From assembly GCF_023028105.1 (NCBI RefSeq), contig NZ_CP095491.1, positions 3,534,001-3,598,000 on the forward strand: 64,000 nucleotides of DNA. The letters are read 5' to 3'. Numbering within the stretch: position 1 is the first letter of the stretch; each line of letters opens with the position of its first letter. Source of the DNA: Halosolutus gelatinilyticus. Lineage in GTDB: Archaea > Halobacteriota > Halobacteria > Halobacteriales > Natrialbaceae. Both the position numbers and the translations under genes were made by a program. Below are positions 35,462 through 44,053 of the stretch, piece by piece. Under the pieces are notes generated by a model. It was not told the origin of the DNA. It saw nothing but the letters and a program-made list of their open reading frames with translations, and did not search any database.

Positions 35462-37153
35462 ATGACGGGAAACTACACCGGAGCCGACCTCTTCGTCGAC
35501 GCGCTCGAATCCTACGGCATCGACTACGTGTTCGGCAATCCGGGGACCACGGAGCTTCCGATCGTGGATGCGATCGGCGAGAGCGACCTCGAGTACGTGC
35601 TCGGACTCCACGAGGACGTCGCGGTCGGGATGGCCTCAGGGTACGCCCAGACGCGGCGGTACCACGCCCACCACGACGACTCGATCACGCCCGTGGGGGT
35701 GGCGAACCTCCACATCGCGCCGGGGCTCGCGCACGGACTCGGTAACCTCTATGCGGCGTCGATCACCGGCGCGCCGGTGGTCGTTACCGCGGGCAACCAC
35801 AGCACCGACTTCCGCCACGAGGAGCCCATTCTGAGCGGGAATCTCGTCGACATGGCCGAGCGATTCTGCAAGTGGTCCGACGAGGTGCTCGACGTCGACG
35901 CGCTCCCGACGATGCTCCGGCGCGCGTTCCGGGTCGCGATGACGCCGCCGACGGGCCCCGTCTTCCTCGCGCTGCCGCTCGACGCGATGCTGGCCGAAAC
36001 CGACGCCGAACCCGAACGGCTGGGCGCGATTCCGAACGCGGGCAGCGGCGACCCCGCGCAGATCGATCGGGCCGCGGACCTGCTCGTCGAGGCCGAGAAC
36101 CCGACGATGGTCGTCGGCGACCACGTCGCCCGATCGGGCGAGGACGCGGTCGCCGCGGCGGTCGAACTCGCCGAATCGATGGGAGCCCGCGTCCACGGCG
36201 AGATCCTGGCCTGCGAGATCGACTTTCCGACCGATCACGAGCAGTGGGTCTCCTACATCCCGCCGGACGAGAACCTCGCGTCGACGCTGATGGACGCCGA
36301 TACGCTCCTGTTCGTCGGCTGTTCGACGAACACGACGCTGACCCGCCACGAGGAGGCGCTGGTCGATCCCGAGACGACCTGCATCCACGTCGGCGACGAC
36401 GCCTGGCAGGTCGGTAAGAACCAGCCGGCCGACGCGGCAGTCGTCGGGGATCCCGGGCTCGTCATGCAGGAGTTGATCGAACGCGTTCGGAAGCGACTCT
36501 CCGAGGACGTCGTCGAGGAGCGCTTGGAGTACGTGGACGCCATCAAGCAGATGGTCGAGGCGACGGTCGCGCAGATGGGCGAGGACGAGGCCCCTGACGA
36601 TCCGCGCGCCTCGAAGGCCCAGCTGGTCGACGCGATGGAGCGCGTCGCCGGTGATGCCTACATCGTCGACGAAGGGGTCACCTCGAAGTACGCGATGCTG
36701 ACCCGGTGGGAGTTCGCCCCCGAACAGTACATCTCGAACAAGGGCGGCGGACTCGGCTACGGCCTTCCGGCGGCGATCGGCGCGGCCGTCGCCGAAGGCC
36801 AGCGGGACGATCCGCGGGACGTCGTCGGCTTCGTCGGCGACGGCTCGTACCTGTACTACCCCCACGCGATCTACAGCGCGGTCCGCCACGACCTCGACCT
36901 CAGCGTCGTCGTCCCCGACAACCGCAACTACCGCATCCTGAAGGATAACACGCTGAAACTCATGGGCGGCGAGGAGGACGACTACGACTTCGTCGGAATG
37001 GACTTCGAGCCCCCGATCGACCTCGTCGCGAACGCCGAGAGCCACGGCGCCGGCGCGGAACTCGTCGAAACGCCCGACGCGATCGAGGACGCCCTCGAAC
37101 GGGCGCTCGCGACCGACGGACCGACCGTGCTAGACGTGCTGGTCCACGACTGA
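35462..37153 (+). CDS. Thiamine-diphosphate-dependent enzyme (benzoylformate decarboxylase/ALS-like)
   Basis: A 563-residue ThDP enzyme. The catalytic Glu lies in L-H-E-D-V-A-V-G-M-A. The middle domain follows, and the ThDP motif starts at G-D-G-S-Y-L-Y-Y-P and closes with P-D-N-R-N-Y. F-G-N-P-G-T-T-E-L-P at the N-terminus is typical of 2-oxoacid decarboxylases and acetolactate-synthase relatives. No acetolactate-synthase small subunit is nearby. The convergent GlcD-type oxidase, four bases away, suggests a 2-hydroxyacid to 2-oxoacid to aldehyde sequence. An upstream in-frame ATG at 35434 is less likely. Confidence 0.88.
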   Translation: MTGNYTGADLFVDALESYGIDYVFGNPGTTELPIVDAIGESDLEYVLGLHEDVAVGMASGYAQTRRYHAHHDDSITPVGVANLHIAPGLAHGLGNLYAASITGAPVVVTAGNHSTDFRHEEPILSGNLVDMAERFCKWSDEVLDVDALPTMLRRAFRVAMTPPTGPVFLALPLDAMLAETDAEPERLGAIPNAGSGDPAQIDRAADLLVEAENPTMVVGDHVARSGEDAVAAAVELAESMGARVHGEILACEIDFPTDHEQWVSYIPPDENLASTLMDADTLLFVGCSTNTTLTRHEEALVDPETTCIHVGDDAWQVGKNQPADAAVVGDPGLVMQELIERVRKRLSEDVVEERLEYVDAIKQMVEATVAQMGEDEAPDDPRASKAQLVDAMERVAGDAYIVDEGVTSKYAMLTRWEFAPEQYISNKGGGLGYGLPAAIGAAVAEGQRDDPRDVVGFVGDGSYLYYPHAIYSAVRHDLDLSVVVPDNRNYRILKDNTLKLMGGEEDDYDFVGMDFEPPIDLVANAESHGAGAELVETPDAIEDALERALATDGPTVLDVLVHD

Positions 37154-37157
37154 CGCG

Positions 37158-38588
37158 TCAGCCCTCGTCTTCGGGCGGACGAATCCGGCCGCCGCCCACC
37201 GTTTCCGGGAAGATTTTTCCGGGATTGAGCGTGTCCGTCGGGTCGAGCGCGCGCTTGACCCGGCGCATCGCCTCGACCGCGCCCTCGCCGTGTTCGGCCG
37301 CGAGGTACTCGCGTTTGCCGTGGCCGATCCCGTGTTCGCCGGTGGCCGTCCCGCCGAGGTCGATCGCCCGCTCGACGATCTCGCGGTACAGCCGCTCGCC
37401 CCGCTCGACCGTCGCCTCGTCGTCCCGATCGACGAGGACGGTGTAGTGAAGGTTGCCGTCGCCCGCGTGACCGAAGCAGGGCACGAGGAGGTCGTACTCC
37501 TCGGCGAGCCGTTTCGTCTCGTGGACGATATCGGGATACGAACTGATCGGCACCGTCACGTCGCCGGGGTGGAGCGGCTTGCGGTCGGGATCGTACGTCG
37601 CGACCGCGTACGCGAGTTCTCGACGGGCCCGCCAGAGGTCGTCCATCTCGGCGTCGTCGCTACTCATCTCGAAGCGGGTGGCGTCGTGGTCTTCGAAGAT
37701 CGTTCGACAGAGGTCGATCTCCTCCTCGATACCGTGTTCGGCGTGGAACTCGAGGAAGACCATCGGCGCGTCCGGGAGGTCGGTGTCGAGGTAGGCGTTG
37801 GCCATCCGCGCGCTCAGTCCGTCGACGAGTTCGATCCGCGCGACGTCGACGCCCGTTCGAACCGCGTCGGAGACGGCCTCGGTCGCGTCGTCGAGGGTCT
37901 CGAAAATCGCTCGCCCGCCGCGGATCTGTCGGGGTCGGCCCGCGAGTTGTAGCGTCGCCCGCGTGACGACGGCGAGCGTCCCCTCGCTGCCGACGACGAG
38001 TTCGGTCAGGTTGTACCCGCTCGAGGTTTTGATCGCCTGCGATCCCGTCTCGATCACCGTGCCGTCCGCGAGGACGGCCTCCAGGCCGAGCACCCAGTCG
38101 GCGATCTCGCCGTACTTCACGGTCTGCATCCCGCTCGCGTCCGTCGCGATCATCCCGCCGATCGTCGAGATGTCCCCCGACGACGGCAGCGGCGGGAAGA
38201 ACAGGCCGTCCCCGGCGACGTGCTCGTCCACCGCCGACCCGATAATCCCGGGGCCGACGTCGATCTGGAAGTCGTCGGGACGGTAGTCGAGCACCTCGTC
38301 CATCCGCGTGAGATCGAGACTGATCCCGCGGCGAGCGGGAACGGCGTTCCCTTCAAGTCCGGTCCCCGCGGCGTAGGGCGTGACCGGCACCCCGCGTTCG
38401 GTCGCCGCCGCGAGAATCGCCGAGACGTCGTCGGTGGACTCGGGATAGACGACGGCGTCGGGAACCACGCCGCGATCCTGCTGTTCCGCTCCCCAGTCGG
38501 CGGCGTGCGATTCCCTGTGCCCCTCCGCGAACGAGACTTGGCCGTCCGCGAGGCCGAGCGCCTCGAGAAACGAACAGTCGTGTGCCAT
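37158..38588 (-). CDS. FAD-linked 2-hydroxyacid oxidase/dehydrogenase (GlcD type)
   Basis: A 476-residue FAD_binding_4 protein. The FAD-binding segments are Y-A-A-G-T-G-L-E-G-N and P-S-S-G-D-I-S-T-I-G-G-M-I. G-S-E-G-T-L-A-V-V-T follows, then the C-terminal H-A-G-D-G-N-L-H metal site and G-E-H-G-I-G-H-G-K. It matches glycolate oxidase GlcD or D-lactate dehydrogenase. No GlcE/GlcF or Fe-S partner is visible nearby, so it may pass electrons to quinone or another acceptor alone. Convergent with the ThDP enzyme. Confidence 0.92.
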   Translation of the reverse strand: MAHDCSFLEALGLADGQVSFAEGHRESHAADWGAEQQDRGVVPDAVVYPESTDDVSAILAAATERGVPVTPYAAGTGLEGNAVPARRGISLDLTRMDEVLDYRPDDFQIDVGPGIIGSAVDEHVAGDGLFFPPLPSSGDISTIGGMIATDASGMQTVKYGEIADWVLGLEAVLADGTVIETGSQAIKTSSGYNLTELVVGSEGTLAVVTRATLQLAGRPRQIRGGRAIFETLDDATEAVSDAVRTGVDVARIELVDGLSARMANAYLDTDLPDAPMVFLEFHAEHGIEEEIDLCRTIFEDHDATRFEMSSDDAEMDDLWRARRELAYAVATYDPDRKPLHPGDVTVPISSYPDIVHETKRLAEEYDLLVPCFGHAGDGNLHYTVLVDRDDEATVERGERLYREIVERAIDLGGTATGEHGIGHGKREYLAAEHGEGAVEAMRRVKRALDPTDTLNPGKIFPETVGGGRIRPPEDEG

Positions 38589-38714
38589 ACGCGAACGTCG
38601 ATCAGGCGTCGTATCAACGTTTCCCACCGGTTCGTCGCGACACCCGGTGCCGATCGCCGCGGCGCTCGAAGGACTCGATCGGCCCGTCCCGAAACCGTCT
38701 CGGCGATCGCGTCC

Positions 38715-39026
38715 ATGGATGCAGCCGTGACCGAGACCCCGGCTGACGATCGCGACGACGCCCTCGCGCGGCGGGTCCGCGATCTCCACGAGCACCTCGC
38801 GGCCACCGCCGAGTTGCCGATCGATCGGACGACCAACCGCTGGCTGGGCGAGGCCGAGGCCGTGGCTCGCGACGCCGCGACGACCGACCTCGATCGCGAA
38901 ACGACGAAGAAACGCGTCCGGCAGATACGGCACCTGCTCGCCGAGGCCGGCGACCCGGATCACGAGGAGGCATCGAAACACGTCGAGACCGCGCGGGAAC
39001 GCTGTGCCGATATTCTCGACTCGTAG
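38715..39026 (+). CDS. Small acidic helical haloarchaeal protein
   Basis: A 103-residue protein, almost all helix (D-L-H-E-H-L-A-A-T-A-E-L-P-I, then K-R-V-R-Q-I-R-H-L-L-A-E and H-V-E-T-A-R-E-R-C-A-D-I-L). The W-L-G-E-A-E-A-V-A block looks conserved. Family not recognised. Divergent from the GlcD-type gene. Confidence 0.7.
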   Translation: MDAAVTETPADDRDDALARRVRDLHEHLAATAELPIDRTTNRWLGEAEAVARDAATTDLDRETTKKRVRQIRHLLAEAGDPDHEEASKHVETARERCADILDS

Positions 39027-39116
39027 GTGTCGAACCCTCGTCGGTGTCGAGAGCCGCCATTCGGAGCGATGACTCGATCGAGTCGAACGCCGAATGTTAA
39101 GGTGATCGATCGCGCG

Positions 39117-40175
39117 ATGACAGATGATGATGGTTTGCGACCTGAAGCCGGCGAGGAGGGGAGTCGCGTGAACGCCGAACTCGACCTGCTGGTGCGGCTC
39201 ACCGACTACGATCGACCGCAGGACGTCGCCGATCGGGCCGTCCAGGCCGAATCGCTGGGGTTCGATCGCATCTCCACGGGCGAGACGACGGGGTGGAACA
39301 TCGTCCCGCCGCTGACGCTCGCCGCCGATCGGACCGAGGAGCTCGGGATCTCGAACGACGTGCTCTCGCCGTTCGGTCGTTCGCCGGCGCTGCTCGCCCA
39401 GACCGCGCTCGCGCTGCACGATGTCTCCGGCGGCCGGTTTCGGCTCGGCCTCGGCCCGAGCTCGCCCGCGATCACCGAGCGCTGGCACGGCGAGGCGTTC
39501 GATCGGCCGCTGCGGCGCACCCGCGAGGCGATCGAGGTGATACGGGCCGTCTACGAAGAGGGGAATCCGGCGTACGAGGGCGAGATCTTCGAGATATCGG
39601 GATTGAACTACGAGCGCGAGCCGCCCGAATCGCCGCCGCCGATCGACCTCGGGACGCTCGGCCCAAAGGCGACCGAGATGGCCGGCCGGTTCGGCGACGG
39701 CTGGGCGCCGCAACTGTTCACGAAGGACGGCCTCGAAGACCGACTGGCGGATCTGGAACGCGGCACCGAACTTGCCGACAGGGACCGCTCGGATCTGCGC
39801 GTGAGTCCGATCGTCCGCGGGATCGCCTCGGAGGACCGCGACCGCGCCCGGAAGTTGGCTCGCGGAACGATCGCGTTCATGCTCGGTGCGTACGGCCCCT
39901 ACTACGGGGATTCGGTGGCCGAACAGGGTTATCCCGACGTCGTCGCCGATATCAGGGACGCTTGGGCGGATCGCGACACGGCGGAGATGGCCGCCCGACT
40001 GCCCGACGAGGTGCTCGACGAGCTGGCCCCGGCCGGGACCCCCGAGGAAGTTCGCGAGTGGGTCGCGGAGTACGCCGCGATCGAGGGCGTCGACGCAGTT
40101 CGCTTCGGCTTCGTCGACGGGATGACCGAGGCGGACAAGACCGCGACGATGGAGGCCCTGGCCGAACTGCGGTAG
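39117..40175 (+). CDS. F420-dependent (luciferase-like) oxidoreductase
   Basis: A 352-residue LLM-class TIM-barrel protein. R-I-S-T-G-E-T-T-G-W, N-D-V-L-S-P-F-G-R-S, then G-L-G-P-S-S-P-A-I-T-E-R-W-H-G and F-G-D-G-W-A-P are in the order expected for the haloarchaeal F420 NP1902A-like family. It probably uses coenzyme F420 to reduce an unknown substrate. ATG 39117 was chosen among several in-frame starts because the upstream codons are promoter-like. Confidence 0.88.
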   Translation: MTDDDGLRPEAGEEGSRVNAELDLLVRLTDYDRPQDVADRAVQAESLGFDRISTGETTGWNIVPPLTLAADRTEELGISNDVLSPFGRSPALLAQTALALHDVSGGRFRLGLGPSSPAITERWHGEAFDRPLRRTREAIEVIRAVYEEGNPAYEGEIFEISGLNYEREPPESPPPIDLGTLGPKATEMAGRFGDGWAPQLFTKDGLEDRLADLERGTELADRDRSDLRVSPIVRGIASEDRDRARKLARGTIAFMLGAYGPYYGDSVAEQGYPDVVADIRDAWADRDTAEMAARLPDEVLDELAPAGTPEEVREWVAEYAAIEGVDAVRFGFVDGMTEADKTATMEALAELR

Positions 40176-40217
40176 TTCGACGGTCGATCGCCGCGAACGC
40201 CGTTCGACCCGTTCGAC

Positions 40218-41012
40218 TCACTCCGCGAGTTCGCGTTCCTCGAGCGGACGCGCCTCGGTCCAGTAGCGTTCGTGCAGATCCTCGGCCCACGATCGGACCT
40301 GCCCGTCGTCCGTCTCGAGCGACGCCTGGAGCATCCCGTTGTCGTCCCGGACGAGCAACGCGACGACGCCGTCGGTCACGGTGATCGCGAGCGGGACGTC
40401 GCCGTCGGCGATCCGGATCTCGGCGTTTTCCGCCGCCACGAGGTCGCGAAGGCGCTTCCGAAGCACCGCGTCTTCGGCGACGGGTTCGATCGCGCTCGCC
40501 GAGAAGACCCCCTCGAACGTGCCGCCGGCCTCGACGGTCCGCTCTCGGACGACCTCCAGCGTGCGCTCGTTGAACGCGTGGGAGACGACCCGCACCCGAT
40601 CGGCCTGCCGGACGAGTTCGGTTACTCGCTGGACGGGGGCGCTTGGCCGCGTCTGGCTCGGGACGGTGATCGTGGCGCTGTGAAGGCGGCGAAGGTCGAA
40701 CGTCATCGTCTCGGTCGGCAACCACCGGACGACGCCCCGCAGTTCGAGTTCCGTCTCGACGATGTCGCGAAGGTCCGTGATCCCCTCGGCGACCAGGCGA
40801 CCCGTCGCGGTCGCCGCGTACCCGTCGGCCGTGCGTACGACCCAGTTTCGATCGGCGAAGTCTTGGAGGATCCGGCCAAGGGTCGGCTGTGACGCGCCCG
40901 TTCGCTCCTGTAAGTCCCGGCGCGTCCGCGGCTGATCGCGAACCGCGTTCAGCACCTCGATGCGATTCGCGGAGCGCGCGAGAAACTCGATCTCCTCGAG
41001 AGCACGGTCCAT
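40218..41012 (-). CDS. Winged-helix regulator with C-terminal sensor domain
   Basis: A 264-residue protein. Residues 10-85 are a winged helix (S-A-N-R-I-E-V-L-N-A-V, then R-R-D-L-Q-E-R-T-G-A-S-Q-P-T-L-G-R as recognition helix). Residues 100-255 are a mixed alpha/beta domain common in haloarchaeal regulators, probably for ligand sensing. It is divergent from the EamA transporter, and the gap contains GTGAA/TTCAC-type operators, so it may control itself and the transporter. Confidence 0.85.
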   Translation of the reverse strand: MDRALEEIEFLARSANRIEVLNAVRDQPRTRRDLQERTGASQPTLGRILQDFADRNWVVRTADGYAATATGRLVAEGITDLRDIVETELELRGVVRWLPTETMTFDLRRLHSATITVPSQTRPSAPVQRVTELVRQADRVRVVSHAFNERTLEVVRERTVEAGGTFEGVFSASAIEPVAEDAVLRKRLRDLVAAENAEIRIADGDVPLAITVTDGVVALLVRDDNGMLQASLETDDGQVRSWAEDLHERYWTEARPLEERELAE

Positions 41013-41052
41013 ACGCGTGCCTGTTCCCGAACCGAGATAGGGGTTTCGGGTT

Positions 41053-41067
41053 GTGAATAATTTTCAC
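41053..41067. promoter_or_regulatory. Candidate operator in the regulator-transporter gap
   Basis: GTGAA-TAATT-TTCAC, 41 bases upstream of the regulator start. A related half-palindromic GTGAAAATTTTAC lies at 41143-41155 nearer the transporter. Repetition of the GTGAA half-site suggests a real binding motif, possibly of the adjacent winged-helix protein. Confidence 0.4.
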
Positions 41068-41282
41068 GTCGTGAATGACCGACACCGGCGGAAAGGTCGA
41101 CGGGGCGAGAAAAGCCGACACGGCGAACAATACTTTCTTTCTGTGAAAATTTTACTGAATTATCTTATGTGGACGGGGCGCCTCTCGTCTAGTATGACCC
41201 GAGAACGATACTCGACCGTCCGTCCGCGTTCCCGGGTGGCGGTCCCGACGGGAGCACCTTCGACGCCGGAGGTGTCGGCCTG

Positions 41283-42275
41283 ATGGACCGCCGAGCGATC
41301 GCCTTCTTCGTCCTCGCCAGCCTCTTCTTCGGCGGGACGTTCGTCGCCGCGAAGGCCGGCCTGGAGTACTTCAGTCCGCTGCTGTTCGTCGCCATTCGGT
41401 TCGACGTCGCGGCGATCGTGCTCCTCGGCTACGTCCTCGTCACCCACTCGCGGGAGGAGCTCCTCCCCACCACGCGTGGCGACCTCGTCGGCATCTTCGC
41501 GACCGGCGCCCTCGTCATCGGGCTGACGAACGCGCTCCTGTTCGTCGGGCAGCAGTACGCGACCAGCGCCGTCGCTGCGATCGTCTTCAGTCTCAACCCG
41601 ATCCTGACGCCGGTGTTCGCCGCCGTCCTCCTCTCGGACGAGCGACTGTCGCTTCGTGGCGCCGTCGCGATGGGCCTCGGACTCGTCGGCGTCGCGCTCG
41701 TCGTCGGGCCCGATACCGCGACGCTGCTTGGCGGCGACGCGCTCGGCCGCGCGATCCTGTTCGCGGGTACCGTCAGCGCCTCCCTCGGCGCAGTGCTCAT
41801 TCGTCGGGCTGACGCGCCCCTCTCCAGTACGGTTCGCATCGCATGGGGGTTGCCCCTCGCGGCGATTCTCTGTCACGGGTTCGCCCGGGCCGCCGGCGAG
41901 ACGACCGCTGCGATCGCGTGGACGCCCGCGGCGCTCGTCGCCCTCGGCTACGTGAGCATCGTCGCCGGCGTGTTCGCCTACATCGCCTACTTCGCCCTCC
42001 TCGACGAGGCCGGAGCTATCCGATCGAGCCTGCTCTTCTACGTCGTCCCGGTCGTCTCGACCGTGGGCGGGTGGGCGATCCTCGGCGAGCGCATCGAACT
42101 CGTGACGGTCGCCGGATTCTTGACCATTTTCGCCGGATTCGCGGTGCTTGGGAGCGCGTCGATCGATCTCGACGACCTCGACGTTCGATCGAAACTCCCC
42201 GGCGTACCGACGACCTCGCCGGCCGCCGAGGATCGATCCGCGTGCGAGGAACCGCAGGGGTTCAGATCGGACTGA
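41283..42275 (+). CDS. EamA/DMT-superfamily transporter
   Basis: A 330-residue protein with ten hydrophobic helices in two five-helix EamA repeats (F-F-G-G-T-F-V-A-A-K-A-G in the first, G-Y-V-S-I-V-A-G-V-F-A-Y in the second) and a soluble acidic tail. It is a drug/metabolite exporter or permease of unknown substrate, divergent from the winged-helix regulator. Confidence 0.88.
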   Translation: MDRRAIAFFVLASLFFGGTFVAAKAGLEYFSPLLFVAIRFDVAAIVLLGYVLVTHSREELLPTTRGDLVGIFATGALVIGLTNALLFVGQQYATSAVAAIVFSLNPILTPVFAAVLLSDERLSLRGAVAMGLGLVGVALVVGPDTATLLGGDALGRAILFAGTVSASLGAVLIRRADAPLSSTVRIAWGLPLAAILCHGFARAAGETTAAIAWTPAALVALGYVSIVAGVFAYIAYFALLDEAGAIRSSLLFYVVPVVSTVGGWAILGERIELVTVAGFLTIFAGFAVLGSASIDLDDLDVRSKLPGVPTTSPAAEDRSACEEPQGFRSD

Positions 42276-42320
42276 ACGGCCGGTTTCCGGCGCCGGTTTC
42301 GATCGATCTCCGGCGAGATT

Positions 42321-43586
42321 TCAATCGACGTCCGCCGAGGGATCGGGCGAGTCGGCCCCGCCGTCGGCGGGGATCGGCGTCGCCACGGCGACCAGGACGA
42401 GAGCGATACTCACGAACGCACCGCCGAGGACGCCGAGTAACGCGATCGGCGACGTCAGATCCGCGAGATACCCCGCCAACGGCTTCAGCGGCGCGCGGAC
42501 GAGCGCGTACCCCATCGACGCCGTACTGAGCAGGGTCGCTCGTCCGACCGACTCGATCCGACCGTTGAGGTACTGATTCACGAGCGGCTCGTACAGGGCG
42601 CCGGCCCCTTTCATCGCGAAGAACACCGGAATCGCCACCAGCGGCGTGATCCCCGCCGCCAGAAACAGCGTCGCCGTCGCGACGGGAACCGCCAGCAGCG
42701 CCGTCCGAAGTCCGAACAGCGTTCGAATCGTCTCCGCGTGATAGCTCGCGACCGCTGCTAGCACGGCGAACCCCGCGTAGATCACCCCCAGCATCGCCGC
42801 TTCGGGGATCGCTCCGCCGATCGGAGCCGCGACGTCGATCGCGTCGAGCGCGGAAACGGTGATCGGTTGCACGTACGTGTCGGCGACGTTGACGATCGCG
42901 AAGAACAGCGCGACGAACGGGACGAACGTCCGGAGCGAGGGCCGCGAGAACTGCGTGCGGAGCAGCGCGAGCGATCCGCGAACGCCGGTCCCGGCTTCGC
43001 CGGCGATCGAGCCTTCGTATCGGCCGTTCTTCGGCATGGAGAGCACGACAACGACGCCCGCACCGTGAAGGACGGCCGAAGCGATGAACGGATACGTCGG
43101 ATGCGCCGCGTACAGGAATCCGCCCGCGATCATCGTCACCGCCGAAACCCAGTGGTGTACCGAACCGCCCCTGCCGCGGACGCGCGTGAACGACCGCTCG
43201 TCCATTCGATCTCGGAGCGTCTCGTAGAGCCACGCGTCCGACGTCCCCGACCGAACCGACAGCGCGATCGACCAGATCGCGTACAGGACGACGAAGCCGG
43301 CGAAGGAGTCGACGAAAACGAATCCGCCGATCGAAACGGCCATCGCGGTCATTCCGAGCGCGAGGGCGTTCCGGCGACCGAACCGATCCGCCACGTACCC
43401 CGTCGGCACCTCGAACGCGACGACGAGGACGGCCGAAACCGCGCCGAGCGTCCCGATCTGCGTGAACGCGAGATCGTTCCACAGCAGGAACAGTGTGAAC
43501 ACGGGCCAGATGAAGCCGACCGAATCGGTCGCCCGGTACAGATAGTAGGAGCGAACCGCCGTCGATCGAGGAGCCTGCCGGGACAT
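42321..43586 (-). CDS. Major facilitator superfamily transporter
   Basis: A 421-residue protein with about twelve helices. The MFS motif A region between helices 2 and 3 reads G-Y-V-A-D-R-F-G-R-R-N-A, and a central hydrophilic loop follows helix 6. A second D-R-like motif before helix 9 is weak. Substrate unknown; drug efflux-like members are the closest in feel. Convergent with the EamA gene. Confidence 0.88.
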   Translation of the reverse strand: MSRQAPRSTAVRSYYLYRATDSVGFIWPVFTLFLLWNDLAFTQIGTLGAVSAVLVVAFEVPTGYVADRFGRRNALALGMTAMAVSIGGFVFVDSFAGFVVLYAIWSIALSVRSGTSDAWLYETLRDRMDERSFTRVRGRGGSVHHWVSAVTMIAGGFLYAAHPTYPFIASAVLHGAGVVVVLSMPKNGRYEGSIAGEAGTGVRGSLALLRTQFSRPSLRTFVPFVALFFAIVNVADTYVQPITVSALDAIDVAAPIGGAIPEAAMLGVIYAGFAVLAAVASYHAETIRTLFGLRTALLAVPVATATLFLAAGITPLVAIPVFFAMKGAGALYEPLVNQYLNGRIESVGRATLLSTASMGYALVRAPLKPLAGYLADLTSPIALLGVLGGAFVSIALVLVAVATPIPADGGADSPDPSADVD

Positions 43587-43822
43587 CTCTCGTTTCTCTC
43601 GTCGTCGTGGCGCCTCGCGATAACGTCTCGCTGATCGTCATTTTTGTAGACGGGATGATGATTTCGGGCGGGGATGGCGGCTGTTCGGTCGATCGGCGAC
43701 CGATTCTGTGCCAATATCTCTCCTGGAATTCATCAACATTCGTGATGTATAACTACGAGATACTACTCTTGTGGGCATCGCCCACGCAAGGCATATGTGT
43801 GCTTCTATCGTTCTGCCAGGTG

Positions 43823-43936
43823 ATGACGGCAGGATACTACAACTGCATTGAGTGTGGATCAAAGATGAATTACCAGACGACGAAACATAACGGCTGCCGG
43901 AACTGTGGGTTCCTCCCCCACCACAGTGCCGACTGA
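43823..43936 (+). CDS. 37-residue double-knuckle zinc protein
   Basis: A microprotein with C-I-E-C-G (Cys8, Cys11) and C-R-N-C-G (Cys25, Cys28), a compact zinc ribbon with aromatic residues before the first knuckle. It is preceded by an AG-rich CCAGGTG close to the ATG. The same frame is open further upstream, but that sequence is AT-rich and not haloarchaeal in composition. Zinc binding is inferred; comparable haloarchaeal CPxCG microproteins affect swarming or biofilm, but nothing here says so. Confidence 0.6.
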   Translation: MTAGYYNCIECGSKMNYQTTKHNGCRNCGFLPHHSAD

Positions 43937-44053
43937 ATCGTCCCTCGAAGTCCGCCGAATCGTCGCGTGATTGCGCCGGTCAGGTCGCCCCTTCGTCGCG
44001 TACCGATCGCCACAGAGCGCCCGATCATCCGACCCAGTCTCGTCACGGGGTTC

